Assembly (NCBI RefSeq): GCF_033807715.1
Contig: NC_084596.1
Location: 29,896,879 to 29,960,878 of the forward strand
From: Cololabis saira
Lineage: Eukaryota; Chordata; Actinopteri; Beloniformes; Belonidae
Reading direction: 5' to 3'
Length of the DNA stretch: 64,000 nt
The translations under genes were made by a program, and so were the position numbers. This document shows, in pieces, positions 1 through 14,470 of this stretch. The notes beneath the pieces were generated by a model. That model was not told where the DNA came from, did no database searches, and saw only the letters and a list, made by a program, of their open reading frames with translations. Numbering within the stretch: the first letter of the stretch is position 1; every line of letters starts with the position of its first letter.

Positions 1-519
1 AACCTTTGTCAATGTGAATATTGTGAAAGGCACAGCTGATTCTTCACTGGGTTGCACAGCAGTTGGTCTGCAGGTGCACTAAGGGCCTGCTCTGGGTCTC
101 AAACAGAGGAAAGGATCCCCCCGAAGGGTTTCAGGGTTGAGTCATGACTCAGTGTGTGGTCGTCCTTGCTCTCCTCTGTGTTGAGATGTGTCTAGTGTGG
201 TCTTGGTTTGATTTTTTTTTTCTTTTCTTTTCCTTTAACTTGCACGTCGGTGTTACTGCTGTTTGTTCCGCTAGTCTGCTTGTCTGTTCATTTTGTGCTT
301 CTTTTGGAAATTTTATTTTGCCGACGCCGAGTTTTTCCAAAAAAATACTGCAGATGCTAAAAACACAAACTCCCTCACCTGCCCGCTCTCTGACCCCCAG
401 TCTATCTGCTTCACCCACACAAGCCCCAACACAGCCAACTATTCCCACCTCACGCCCCGCAGCTCTCATTCTGCCTCGTTTTCAGGGTGTCGCTGACTGA
501 CTTTCTTGTTCTTTTGCAG
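1..519 (+). other. agap3: agap3 intron, 3' part (upstream exon outside window)
   Basis: This stretch lies upstream of the first recognised exon and ends in a pyrimidine-rich tract and a CAG acceptor at 517-519. It contains T-rich runs near 211-235 and C/T-rich sequence at 370-480. The short open frames here do not resemble any known protein and overlap each other on both strands, so I treat them as chance. The missing N-terminal exons of agap3 should lie to the left of base 1. Confidence 0.75.
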
Positions 520-603
520 TCACGGAAAGCCAGTGAACAGGCAAAGAGCGTTGACAGTAAAACAGACAGCATAGGCAGTGGAAGGGCCATACCTATCAAA
601 CAG
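520..603 (+). CDS. agap3: agap3 exon, linker before PH domain (28 codons)
   Basis: The exon begins after a TTTTGCAG acceptor and ends at a CAG|GTAAGC donor, with phase 0 at both ends. It encodes 28 residues ending in DSIGSGRAIPIKQ, a signature that immediately precedes the PH domain in Agap1 and Agap3 proteins. AGAP proteins are Arf GTPase-activating proteins of endosomal traffic; this exon links the N-terminal GTPase-like domain, not in this window, to the split PH domain. The first half of the exon (SRKASEQAKSVDSKT) is less conserved than the second half. The following exon is clearly Agap3-type, which decides the gene assignment. Confidence 0.93.
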
Positions 604-1137
604 GTAAGCAGCTGCACTGATGTTTTTCCTACATTTCCCATAATTCCCTTGGTAAGTATGGGTTGGGTTTTTTTCTGTCCCAGCCACGGGTTTGGTTTAA
701 TTTGGTTTTATTGAGGTACAGTGGCAGGACGATTCAGTGAAGTGTTACTCTGACCACTAGGTGGCGACAAAACATAATAAATACTGCAACACTTGTACAG
801 GAGCTCAAGCGATCATAAAACATTAAATCATAGGCGTCAAAGACACAACAGGTTAGTTATAGATATTTTATTAGGTACTGTATACGCCCAATTAATGCAT
901 CTTTGATGTTAAGAATTGCCTAAAAATGTATATTTAGGTGGACACTTGCTTTTTGGGTGAGAAAATATACATTGTTTTCTCTCAAAGCTGACTTAAAATT
1001 ACTACCGTACTTTTGATAACAAAGTGATCACAGCCCCAGATATTGACAAATGTATTTATTTGTCAGTTGGTGTATCTCCCACACACACATTCATAGTGTT
1101 TTTTTTTCACATTTCATTAAACAATTGCGCATTTTCT

Positions 1138-1184
1138 GTGTGTGTGTGTGGGTGTGTGTGTGTGTGTATATGTATATGTATATG

Positions 1185-1242
<58 letters not shown>

Positions 1243-1257
1243 GTACACACACACACA
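1138..1257. repeat. (TG)n/(TA)n compound microsatellite
   Basis: A run of TG dinucleotides passes through TATG units into pure TA repeats and ends in a short CA run. The alternating purine-pyrimidine pattern is the kind that can adopt cruciform or Z-DNA forms. It lies in an agap3 intron. Confidence 0.95.
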
Positions 1258-2346
1258 AAATAATCGTTATTGTGATTGCTTCTAATTGCATGTTGGTAGT
1301 AATTTGGCGTGAAACATCATTCATGCGTATCCATATAATCAACTTGGACAGCCATAATTGGCTGATTATTTAATTAGATAGTAAAAAAGATTATTTTTTT
1401 TAACTAAAGATACTTGTGTATTTATCCGATCTTGTAGTATGCACATAATCTTACACTAGATGATACTTACCTGTTTTGACATATTCTTTTGCTGAGATAC
1501 AGCTCTTGTTTATCCGTCATAAAGATTTTTTGTTGTTTCCCAGAAAGATCTTTAATCATTTTGTTTTTATTCATCTCTTTGAGACATCTTTTTCTTTTGC
1601 ACCCCACTTGATATTTTTTATTTTATTTTATTTCTTACATATTTACTAATGGCAGTAAATTGGGCCAGTTGTATGGTAGTGAACACCGAGTCTAAGGATC
1701 ATGTGTAAAGGTCCAAGTGTAACCCAAGGAAAAGAAGTGGACACATTGATTAGTAATCACTCGTGATTATTTGAGGGCTTTTTTAAAATGGGTCAGTATC
1801 CTCGTATTATCCTCTTTTACTTCAGATGATAGAAGATAATGTCCTTCTTTTGCACTTGTTGAGCCAGACCTCCTCATTTCCTTTGGGAGAAAATTGCCAG
1901 GGCTTCGGCCGAGCCGAAATAATGGCAGGGTGATGCTTCCAAGCCGCCTTGCTCAATCAGAACCATCCTTTTGAATGTATTACGGAGACAATATCCATCT
2001 TATGACATGTCTGCGGCTGATGGAAGAGATGCGCTTAAACAATAAAACAATTTGTGGGATTGAAAATGAAAGAAAAAAACTAGATATCTTTTGTATAAAA
2101 ACAAGCAGAGCTGCTTGAAAATTGCAAAATGTTCCCATTAAAACAGAAATGTAATCATAATGCAAACTCTCCAAATGTCACATCTCTGCTTCTTCTTTTT
2201 TTTTTTTTTTTTTGTGGTTCGGGGAATTTGGAGTAATTTCCTGCAGAATCTAGCCAGACTGAAGATAAAAGTCCATAACCAGTCTCACAAGTATCAGGGT
2301 AACTTTGGTCAAGATAGCTAACCTGCAACCCCCCCCCCCCTCTCTG

Positions 2347-2347
<1 letters not shown>

Positions 2348-2430
<83 letters not shown>
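2348..2430. repeat. (CA)n microsatellite
   Basis: About 41 uninterrupted CA units follow a C run near 2328-2340. Such tracts are common in fish introns and are usually polymorphic in length. Confidence 0.97.
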
Positions 2431-2434
<4 letters not shown>

Positions 2435-2766
2435 CTTTATCTACAAAGGGTTTGGGTGTGTGTGTGGGTGTGTAGGGGCAGTTTTACTGCAGATGTGGGC
2501 TGTAACCAGCTGATTTCCAGGCCAGTCAAATGCACAATCAAGAAGGAGATCAAAGTATCAATGTGGTCTTAATTACCACCACTCCCTCACCCTCTCCCTC
2601 GCCCCATCAGGCCAAATTACACATTAATACCACCCCCCCTCTGCTCCCCCTTCCCTCCAATCTATAAAAAATAGTGAGCAAGGATAACAATGCGCTCACC
2701 GCTGAGAAGCTGCCAGCAGCTCTTCAGCAGCATTCTTGCCCCATCCTGATTCCCACCCCCTAACCC

Positions 2767-2768
<2 letters not shown>

Positions 2769-2833
<65 letters not shown>
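2769..2833. repeat. (CA)n microsatellite
   Basis: About 32 uninterrupted CA units, some 340 bases downstream of a similar tract in the same agap3 intron. Confidence 0.97.
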
Positions 2834-2834
<1 letters not shown>

Positions 2835-5103
2835 GAAACACACTTTTCCCCCCTCCCCTTCTCTCCTGACATGTTACAAAGGGCCAAGCTATCAGTCAGC
2901 CACAGCAGCAGGATGCAGCTTTTCTCCTGGTCATCCGACAAAAGAAGGGAGAGACACTATCTCCTCAGCGTAGATATGACAATTGTGTCGACACAGAGAG
3001 CGCGTCAGATGATCGCCCTGTTTCCTCATATCATCGCGGGCTGTAACACACCCATGTCTTTTGTATAGGAGGAGAAGCACAACAGTCCAAGTACAGTGGC
3101 TTTCATGTGAAAACATAAACACTGCCGTGCCCAATCCAGGGCAGCAGACATGGCCATAACTATGAATTATCTCCAATCATACCATGAATGAAATATGTCA
3201 ACATCTATAATGGGCAATTGCTCAAATAAAATAAACAGAAAAAAGTTGATCTTCTCATAATTGTCTTAGCTCTTTATTGATCTGCACCACAACTCCGATA
3301 AATTATAAGAAGTTCCTCACTGATTACATGTATAGATTTGTGCATGCTCCGATAAGACCGCGAGATGGAACATATTTGCTTGTAAAACATACATTAAGAA
3401 GTTGCCACAGGCCCTTTGACTGGATCATTTACTTTGTAAGATTAGAGAGTCATTTAAAAAGTGTTTACACTTCTTTTATTGATCAAACTGAGAAGAGTCT
3501 CTCCATTCAGGAACTCATTGATCAAAGGACACAGTCCTTCCTGAAAAATCATCAAATGTATTGATACAAAACGGAGGTTTCTAGATGGTAAAAAATCACA
3601 GGTTGCAAATTTGTTTAATTACTTCTTAATCAATTACTTAAAATAAAATGAATAAATATACAGATTAAAGGATATTTGCTTAGTAGTTACCGCCCTCATT
3701 GTAATGACTTTTTAAATTTACCGAAATGCCTGACGAGTCTCACAAATTGCTCGGTAATTTTACCAATAAATACAACGCATTTCCGCAATATACATCTGTT
3801 TTATGCATTGTCTTAGTCTTGCATGGATTTTTTTTCACTTTAGGATAAAGTTTGGAAATATTTCTCTTTGCTCTGGAGTTTAATTATTTTACAATGAGTT
3901 GAAGAGATTTGTTCCCAGGCACTCGTGTTTGCAGTGAGTTTTTAGAGGAGATGGAAACCTTTACAAATTGGTTTTAATTTTGCAAAAATCTCAGATGACT
4001 GAAAGCTTTAAATAATGAAATGACATGAAATTATTAAAACATGGCATATTGAGCTCTCTGGAAGCTTTGTGCCTGCTCTGCAACCACTGATGTGGTGTTA
4101 CACCCAGTCCATAGTTTCTGTTTATTTACTCAAAACCCGTAAATACTGTAGCAGCAATATTCAACACATCATTTGCTTGACAATCAAATGGAAACATGGT
4201 TCGCAAGAAGCTGCAAACATTCAGGTATAAGATAAAAGATAAGAAGCCACACCTCCCCACCCTGCCACCGCCACCCTCAGCCCAGATGAATCAGGGTTGG
4301 GATTAGGATGATTGTCGGCAAACAGCCTGGTGCACAGGTCATTGAGGGTCAGCTCTTCCTGATGTGTTAATCAGGATTAAAGCCTGCAGGATAGTCCTCA
4401 CTAGCAAAAACACTACCCCTTTCGACCCCCTCTTAGCTCACACACGGGCCCAGGCTATAAAAGCACAAACACTGGCCCAGCTTAATCCCCTAATTAAGCG
4501 GGCCCCTCCTCGCTATTTAACCCCAGAGAACCCGCTGGCCCTTGCGCTCAGCAGCATTTGGTCACCTCCAGCAGAGGAACTGCATTGTTTACCAGTGGAT
4601 TTACTCAGCAGATAAGGAAACCATCTGAAGCTCTAAAAGGCCCCGAAAGATAAAGTAGAATAGAATAAAACCTGAGTGGGCTTTGAAGAGGGGAGATCAC
4701 ACTCTCAAATCCCAGGATTGTGGGGTCTTCCAGAGTTCAGCTTGTAATGTGTATGAATGCAGGGAGGAGGCCTGGCAAATTGGATTGTCTTTCTTTTCTA
4801 AATGGTCTCTGTGCCAGAGAAACTCCTGACACCTTTGTAAATTCAAACGGTCACAAAAGAAAAACTAACACGCCATTAAACCTGTCAGCCATTAAACTCT
4901 TTCAGAACAAGAAAAGTCAAGTGATTAATTGCAATTTCCCCCTTGTTTTCATATTGCTTGCGTCATAATTGCCACTTTGCACAATGTCTAGTTGCTTTGT
5001 GATCCACTGCAGGGAAAATTCTTCATGCAACCACCGTAATGTATCTGTAATGGCAATAATAACACTGTTTTATGGTATTTAAGATCTAAAATGGCTCACA
5101 TAA

Positions 5104-6951
<1,848 letters not shown>

Positions 6952-7123
6952 GATTACATGCAGAATGTTCATGGAAAAGAGATTGACCTGCTAAGGACAA
7001 CAGTCAAGGTACCTGGAAAGCGGCCACCCCGGGCAGTGGCGACGGTTGCCCCCACGGCTAGCCCCAAAACCAACGGACTGAACAAGGACCGCAGCACCTT
7101 GCAGCTCGGCATTGGAAACACAG
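6952..7123 (+). CDS. agap3: agap3 exon, PH domain strand plus start of variable insert
   Basis: The exon follows a TGTAG acceptor and ends ACA G|GTTTGA, giving phase 0 in and phase 1 out. It encodes [19 protein letters not shown], then VPGKRPPRA and a Pro/Ser/Thr-rich low-complexity stretch with [18 protein letters not shown]. In AGAP proteins [18 protein letters not shown] is the last conserved strand before the PH domain is interrupted. The M-Q-N following D-Y agrees with Agap3 (Agap1 has I-H-S). The donor GTTTGA is weak compared with GTRAGT, but the frame into the next exon requires it and no better donor is nearby. Confidence 0.93.
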
Positions 7124-7929
7124 GTTTGAATCCCACTTTTTTTTGTTTTTTTGTATAATTAAGATACATTAGTTCAGATTTTCCAACTGGAATTTTGGAT
7201 TAATTGAGAGTTATCACTTTTTATATCTGAAACACCTCCTGAATATGATTGGCAACACTTTTATGCTGTTGCCCACAAAGTTGGAATAATGTTGTTGTTA
7301 GAAGCATTAGATGAGGTAAAAAATGTTTTTGTCTTTTTTCTACTTTATGAGCAACAGTGTAATAAAAATGACACATCCTATGACTAACTTTGCAGTGATA
7401 GGCAATAAAGACCCAGAAAAATGCACTTGGTTGTCTTTGGATCTGTGCTCGTGATGCACGGAGAAACTTTTTTTTGTTTTACTTTTAAAAATATTACACA
7501 AGTTAAAGTCATAAGCCATAATTAATTATACGTGGTGTAGCTATTTTGTGGGATGTGATCTGGACCCTCGTCCCGGTCTTCCAGATGAATCTGGGAAGGA
7601 GTTGTCCATCCACCTCTGAGAAACCAGGAACAATGAGGATGGACAACTGCCTCACCATTAGACCGGTTGTCAACAAAAATGGAAGAAAGGCTATAAAAGC
7701 ATGCATAAAATTATTATAGTAATACGATGTGTGTTATTTGCTTTTATAGTGTGTTATAACTATATTTCGTGATTTTCAGAAAATTATACCTATAAATATA
7801 CCCTGTAGTTCAGTCAATTATAGAAGTGTGTAAAAGTTCATTCTTCAAGAAAATGATTTAGGCTTGATGTTAAAATTCATATTAGTAGTACTCAAAAGTA
7901 CAGTGTACTGCATTGTTTCTGCCTGTAAA

Positions 7930-7990
7930 CCATCCATCCATCCATCCATCCATCCATCCATCCATCCATCCATCCATCCATCCATCCATC
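7930..7990. repeat. (CATC)n / (GATG)n tail repeat
   Basis: About 15 tandem tetranucleotide units form the 3' tail of the adjoining minus-strand LINE; the tail probably expanded after insertion. Confidence 0.93.
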
Positions 7991-8655
7991 TTCAGCCACT
8001 TATCCTGAACCAGGTCGCAGGGCCAGCAGTCTTAGCAGAGAAGCCCAGGCTTCCCTCGCCCAGACACTTCTTCCAGGGGGACTCAGAGATTTTCCCAGGC
8101 CAGCTGAGAGACATAGTCTCTCCAGCGTGTCCCGGGTCTTCCCCGGGGTCTCCTCCCGGTGGGAAATGTCTGGAACACCTCCCTAGGGAGGCGTCCAGGA
8201 GGCATCCGATACAGATGCCCAAGCCACCTCAGCTGACTCCTCTCAATGTGAAGGAGCAGCAGCTCGACTCCGAGCTCCTCCTGAGTGACTGAGCTGCGGA
8301 GGAAATTCATCTCGGCCGCTTGTATCCGCGATCTTGTCCTTTCTGTCATTACCTACAGTTCTTGACCATAGGTGAGGGTGGGAGCGTAGATTGACCAGTA
8401 AGGCTTCACAGCAACGGTCCGGTACACAGACCGCATGACTGTGGATGCTGCACCAATGCGTCCGTCAATCTCACGCTCCATCTCTCCTTCACTCGTGAAC
8501 AAGACCCAGAGATACTTGAACTCCGCCACTTGAGGCAGGACTTACCCAGAGAGGGCACACCACCCTTTTCCGGTGGAGAACCATGGCTTCGGATTTGGAG
8601 TTGCTGATTCTCATCCTTGTCGCTTCGCACTCGGCTGCAAACCGCCCCAAACTCA
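7930..8655 (-). mobile_element. 5'-truncated RTE/Rex3-like LINE, 3' end of reverse transcriptase ORF
   Basis: Read on the minus strand, two shifted frames together give the C-terminal region of a fish non-LTR reverse transcriptase, with MTERTRSRIQAAEM, then IERSQLRWLGHLYRMPPGRL, then GRRPRGRPGTRWRDYVSQL. The element ends at 7930-7990 in about 15 units of (GATG)n, the tail type known for Rex3/RTE elements. It is truncated near 8655 and has frameshifts and a small internal deletion near 8390, so it is dead. Fragments of a related element occur at 27.4-31.2 kb. The exact family needs a repeat-library search. Confidence 0.85.
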
Positions 8656-9231
8656 GCATTTAAAACTTGACACCCTTTTCCCCTTCAGTGTAGTGAGCAG
8701 TGGTTTTCAAAGAGGATATTTTACAGAACAGAGCAGGAAATCAGTGACTTGAAACATAATTGAGTAGTTGTGTCCTTTTGGGAACAATATAAAACACAAA
8801 TAACACCTCTGCGCACATCACATAGAAAGGTGATTGTGTGTGAGTATGTAACACCAGTTTGAACGTGTCAGTATGTTTTTATAGTCCTCGTGGCTCCACA
8901 CTGTATTTACATGTGTACAGAAATACTCTTACAAATGCCTACAGCCTAAAACTATACTGATCATAGCAAAGAAGAAACAAGGGACATACATCAGAGAGTT
9001 GTGTCTGCAGAGAAATACACCACCGTACAGATGATGTAGATGTATTCCTTTGGTGTGAGTGTAAATATTGTTTTTATGGGAATGTTTTGCCTAGGATGTT
9101 GGAGTGTTGAGTGTTGAAGTTCCACAATGTAGCGAATCCTGCTTAAAAGTGAATGTATACTGTAGTTGCACTTGCAGCAGCTTTTGCATCTCTTTGCGGA
9201 AGTGATTGTGGAACTCAATTAAAGCAGAAAC

Positions 9232-9936
9232 TAAGGCCCTGTTTACACAGAGCAAAAACGGTGGCGTTTTCATGCGTTTTGGCCGTTCCTTTACACGAAA
9301 ACAAAGCTCAAAGTCACCAAAAACGATCATTTCTGAAAACTCCGGCCAAAGTGGAGATTTTCAAAAACTCAGTTTTCACGTTTGCTTGTAAAGGGAAACG
9401 GAGATTTAGGCTTCAGAACGTCACATTATGAGACAGAAACGTCTCCAGCATCATGTGTGCGACCTGTGTTTACAATTAGTTTGGCCACCGTCAATATTTT
9501 CTTGTATTTTACCTGTTTTATATTCTAAAATCAAACTTAAAAGTAACTCCACTTCTCTGTCACTCCAAACGAAAGACTCTCGTTCCATCTTGGAAGTAAC
9601 TGGCAGTCTGATTTATGGTTCCGCATTACACCAACGCAGAGCCTACGGCGTAGGGTACGCAGCGACGCGCACCATACGTAGGCTACGCCGTCGATTTAAC
9701 GCGGAACCATATTATTCAGGCTTCACACGTGTCATTTGTTGACGTTTTTTTTCCAGGATTCCGATTGGCTAGCAGGACTTTACGCTTCTCGTTACACTGC
9801 CCCCTGCAGGTTTGGATGCTCATAGCACCCTTAACAGCGTATTTATCCGGGTTTGTGTAAACGAGGATATTTTTCAAAACGTAGAGGGGGAAATATCAGT
9901 TTTTGTAAATACCCGGCTATGTGTAAACGTGGCCTA
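9232..9936 (+). mobile_element. 0.7-kb MITE, copy 1 (inverted relative to copy 2 at 50.2 kb)
   Basis: The element starts CTAAGGCCCTGTTTACAC and ends GTGTAAACGTGGCCTAAG, so its ends are imperfect inverted repeats of about 17 bases. The same sequence occurs in reverse complement at 50,175-50,872, including the motifs TTTTGGCCGTTC, ACTCCGGCCAAAGTGGAG and CTCTCGTTCCATCTTGGAAG. No transposase frame is present, so it is non-autonomous. The target duplication cannot be separated from the palindromic ends; TA is possible. An internal hairpin sits at 9612-9716. Confidence 0.85.
9612..9716. repeat. internal hairpin in MITE copy 1 (degenerate)
   Basis: The ends TTATGGTTCCGC and GCGGAACCATA are inverted repeats. 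Between them the left arm ACGCAGAGCCTACGGCGTAG faces a decayed right arm containing GTAGGCTACGCCGTCG. The corresponding hairpin in copy 2 is nearly perfect, so this one has lost pairing. It probably represents a smaller MITE nested in the larger one. Confidence 0.7.
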
Positions 9937-12900
9937 AGGCTATGTCCACACTGATCCATATTTGTTCCAAAATGCCATTTGATGACAAAATCAATGCACA
10001 TCTGTGTCGGAAAAGAAATCGATATCTTCCTATCTATCTATTATACAAGAAAAAAAAAAGAAATATATCAACGTTAAATGAAATCACCGTAAACATGTGA
10101 GGTAATCCTTGCTCACTGTATGAAAACCAGGCTGAAAGTTTAGATTAAATAATCCTCTTATAAAGGCTTTTGGACTTTAGACAGTTCCAGTATCATTAAA
10201 TGCAGACTTTTCCAACAAAACAGCTCATACCAAGAACAACAAAGTTTGTGCCCGTCCATATTGTTGTTTACAACATTAATAAGGCGCAGTGAATCAAGGA
10301 ATCCTGACAGCAATCGGAAAACAAGTACAGTCTGTTACAGGTTCCAGATGTTTAAGTCATTGTTCTTTAGTCTGATACATCAGAGTCATGGGGTTGAATC
10401 AGGTGTGTTGAAGCAGAAGAACACTGGTTCAGGTCATCTTTATTAGACCGCAACATTTGTGTTTTCAAACTGAGACAGGATTTTTTCACGGTATGGTAGC
10501 AGGTGTAACTGATACAAAAAATGCTCATGTCCAAAAAGAAAAATGTATTAATTTGCAGGTATCTTAGGATAACAGGTTTGTGTGCAATCGGTAGATATGA
10601 TGACAATTTAGATCGCAAAGATTTTCATAATCATTTTCAGCACCGTGTCTCACACCACAACAACATAGTCCTTTGTTCGCTTGTTTGTTAGACTTTAATT
10701 TTGCCAGGAAAAAACTAAAGAGCCAGCAAAAAACACAAATGAGTGTATATTTCAGGTTGATAAGTATATTTTAGACATATCCCTCATGTTGCAGCAAAAT
10801 TAAGCCACACAAGTTTCAGTAGTTTATTCAAAGGAGAACAAAGCAGAGCAGAAGCAGCATATGTAGGAACCATTAGCTCACAATTTCAATAAAGAAAATG
10901 TCTAAATGCATTTGATTTGGGAAGCTGTGCTATAAAGTTATGGAAGCATAACACGGATGCCTCTGAACCTTACACACTTTAGCTTTAGTTAGTAACACAT
11001 CATGATCATGTTTGGCTGAACACGGTACATAAAGGTGCCTCAAAGATTTAACAAATCACACGTATAATGTGTAATAGATACCCAATTAGTCTTTTATTAC
11101 TGTACTAATTTTATGCTGCTTCCCATTTGTGATTTATCATAAAAATGGCTCCCGAGAGGATAATTAACTCCTTTCTGTAGGTTTCTTTCAAGCAATTAGC
11201 TGCTACGTACTACATGCAATGATGACTTAATGACCACTGTGTGACAAATCTATTAATTCTCCGAATTACTAAACAGGGTTTTAGATTGTATTTAAGCATC
11301 AATTCGATGTTTGAGGAGTGATATCACAAGAAAAGAGAATATTTTAGGCCGCTGTGACATTGGCCTAGTTGTTTTATTTAATGTTGGGAAGCAGAGACAG
11401 ATTTAAGTTTGGGCCAGGGTTTGTCTATACCTTCGAGTTTAAAAATAGAGCTCTTCTCTCTGCAAGCGATACCACTAGAGGCTGCAGAGAGTCTGGCAGG
11501 CATGTAGAGGGGATGTCAGCGACAGGATCCGGGGTTAGGATTAAGAGTAATTAATACTAATTAGCGAAATGATCCCTGGAGGCATCCGGGTTCTCACATC
11601 AGCTGTGAAATGGGCACAATCTTTCCATTACCCAGGCTAAAACTAAACAACTGAGATTTGCTTAATTGCCGAAGACGAGTCAGTGGGAACTGTTGGGACT
11701 GCCCAGGCAGGTCAGGCCAAGGTGTTGCCACTGCTGAATGGGTTAATCAATCAAAAACGTGCACTGGACATTAGGTTTAGGGATGCTTCATCCTACAAAC
11801 TGCTCACCTCGAGTGTTGAGTCATCAGGGCAAACAAAAGGCCATGAAAACAGCTCGGATGAGGTTTACAGGATACAACACCAACTACATTTTAACCCAAT
11901 TATATTTGTTTCATTCAAAGGAGTTCTTAATAACACATTTCCAAGATGTTCTTTCACAACCCATTTCTGCATCAGGGAACAATGTAAAGGAGATTTGCCT
12001 TAATCTCCATTTAGGAAAAGAAAGGTTACCAATCACATCAGGTCTCTCTCCGGGTGGAGGACCCTCTTGTGATTATGCGATCGGGATTTTGATTTCATTA
12101 GACATGCAATTGATGAAGGGAACAAAGGGGTAATTTTTCATTCACGGCGTCTAAATCACAAGTCTTGTCTTTGCCTTTGGTAATTCATTCATTCCTTCCA
12201 TCTGAAGACCTTTATAATCACTGGGAGAAGAGGGATAGCGACGGAGAGCAGGAGGGGCGGAGTGGATTGGCGAGATGGGGAAGATGAAGAGGAAAGGTTG
12301 AGAAGACATCGGATAAATGTGCAAACGCATGCGCCCATGAGTTTGCCGAGCGGCCAGGTTTAATTCCTTTGCAGGGTGCAGAGCGGAACCGTTTTAAATA
12401 TGATCCTCCCTGTTAACATGCGTCCTGCCGTGTCACTAGCGACAGATACACTGTATCAAAGTATTAATGGGGCCAGTCACTTCTAATCAATCCTGTGGAA
12501 GGGAGGGATGCTCTCTCTCTCTCCAAGATGAGAAGGTGGAAAAAAAACAGGAACGTGTTTTAGCTCCTTTTGACTTTGTACCACAATTTGTCTCTGGGTC
12601 CTAGAGTTCTGTTGAGCAACGAGCCACAGTCTCTGACCAGCAGTGACAACATCCAAACACTTGGTCAATATTACCACAATGTAGCTTGTTGTAAGATACA
12701 ATTAAGGAGTAGTTCCAAACTGTTTGGTTCTGGCCCTTCTGATGTCTTTGGGTAACAACCCTTTTTTTCAATTGAACTCATTGCTTAACACTATAAATAA
12801 TAGGAAAAAAAAGTTCTCTTATCTTTCTTTTATAGCTGTAAATGAGGCTTAAAGATGAAATCATGGTGCCAAAAAAACAATTTGCTGCCTGCTGCAAATA

Positions 12901-13734
12901 GTTTGTGAAATCCAGCTCTGAATGCACGAGTGTGAATCCAAATGTTTATAGGTGAGTTGTGATGGGGAGTCACTGCAGCTGCAGCAGGAAGGGTGGAGGG
13001 AGACATCTGGGCATCGGTTGTGATGATGGCCGTGGATTACACCGCCACAGATGATGTGTTGCCCGGCTCACATTAGCATGAATGCTTCATTATCTCACTA
13101 CATGTACATAATGGCAACAACTCCACAGAGGGGTCAGGGCTTGTCACGGCTCATCAGCCCACTGACGGCCCGACCTAAAGAGAAATGAGAAGAGGGGGGA
13201 ACTGCTCCCCGCTAATCCATCGCCTCCACTTAACTCCTCTGGATAGCATGCGGTAGATACTATATGGCTTTTCTCTTTTTATGTACCCTCCATTATTAGA
13301 GAAAATATTACTTACACAAGCACGGGAAATTAGGAAAATTCAACATTTTCCTCACTGGAACAAAAGCTGTTAACGTTGATAATTATGTAATTAGTGCAAA
13401 TGTAATGTTTCAACTCGTTTTCCAAAAGGAGATAGACTGTTAAAAATTTGACCAGACAACAATATTTCCCTGCAGCCATAGATTGCATCTAGCTTTACGT
13501 GGCTAAAAATAATCAACTTAAATTCTCATTATGCAAGCTAATCTTCGGTTAAGTGTGTATTCAGATCCTCTCGCCGTGAGTTTGTTTGCTGTTTTCACAG
13601 TCATCGTTGTCGGGCCACGATGGTTGTGTTTCTTTGATAAGTGAAGTGCGCTGGAGTCGGGCCTGGCTGGATCTGTTACCGTAGTCCTCTTGTAAATACC
13701 ACAAGCTGATTATTTCTGCACTGTAATTACATTA

Positions 13735-13835
13735 TCTTCCCCTTTATGCAGGGTGGTCTCAGGGGATTAATGGATACAGCATGTATAATTCATTAATCAT
13801 TAGCATCCAATCTGACAATTAGAGATGTTCTTTTG
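13735..13835. promoter_or_regulatory. candidate conserved non-coding block, TAAT-rich
   Basis: GGGATTAATGG, TTCATTAATCATTAGC and CAATTAGAG fall within about 80 bases, next to ACATTATC-type words. The pattern suggests homeodomain binding, but the function is inferred from composition alone. Confidence 0.22.
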
Positions 13836-14225
13836 AATTTTAAGTATTAGTCAAGATGTTTTGTCATTACCTAATGTTTCTCGCATTTTGTCTATCCTTT
13901 AAAAAAAAAAAGGATACTATCCTTTTTTTTTAAAAAAAAAAGGATATCAACAAGTCAAACATCACACTCAAAAAATAAAAGTTTGTCTTTTTTTGTATAG
14001 TAAAGAAATGTAGAGGAATGCATCCAAATATGAATATGATAATAAGTCTTGAGACGACATGCAGCCACGATGCTGTGATTTACGCACACTTTCGTTACAA
14101 TAAAGCAATTTGGATATTTCAAAAGACATGTCATGTGTTTATTTTATGTTTAAGTCATCTGTCAATTTTTCAAAAGCAAAGTTTCACATTTTCTCTCCAA
14201 TTCTTCCTCTCTGCCCCCGCCCCCC

Positions 14226-14262
14226 CTCCACCTCCTCCTCCTCCTCCTCCTCCTCCTCCTTC
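14226..14262. repeat. (CCT)n trinucleotide repeat
   Basis: About ten CTC/CCT units followed by a broken unit. In one frame this translates as a proline run, which I regard as meaningless because it is intronic. Confidence 0.9.
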
Positions 14263-14269
14263 CTCCTGC

Positions 14270-14470
14270 TCTGATTTCAGCATGCTAATTTAGTCGGAGC
14301 TCCTCAGCATGATTCCCTCGCTCTGTCTCCCATTCTCGCTGCGATTCTGCTCCCTCCCCTCTGGGACCTGAAGATTAATATTCCCGAGCCCAACAAGATA
14401 ATTACTGATACTAATTAGACATGATTATGTGAATTTGATACACTTATTACTCTAGATAATGAGTAGGACA
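14270..14470. promoter_or_regulatory. candidate conserved non-coding block, TAAT-rich
   Basis: GCATGCTAATTTAG, AGATTAATATTC, GATAATTACTG, ACTAATTAGACATG and ATTACTCTAGATAATG occur in 200 bases. The density of paired TAAT cores is well above neighbouring intron sequence. A gbx1-directed enhancer is a reasonable guess, untested. Confidence 0.3.

Noticed and set aside
3277..3564. A 95-codon open frame.
   Set aside because: No recognisable domain, no splice or promoter context and lying in an agap3 intron. A repeat origin cannot be excluded, but I cannot support a gene.
7930..7990. Tandem tetranucleotide array as a CRISPR-like or satellite repeat.
   Set aside because: Units of four bases without spacers, at the exact 3' end of a LINE, identify it as a retrotransposon tail.
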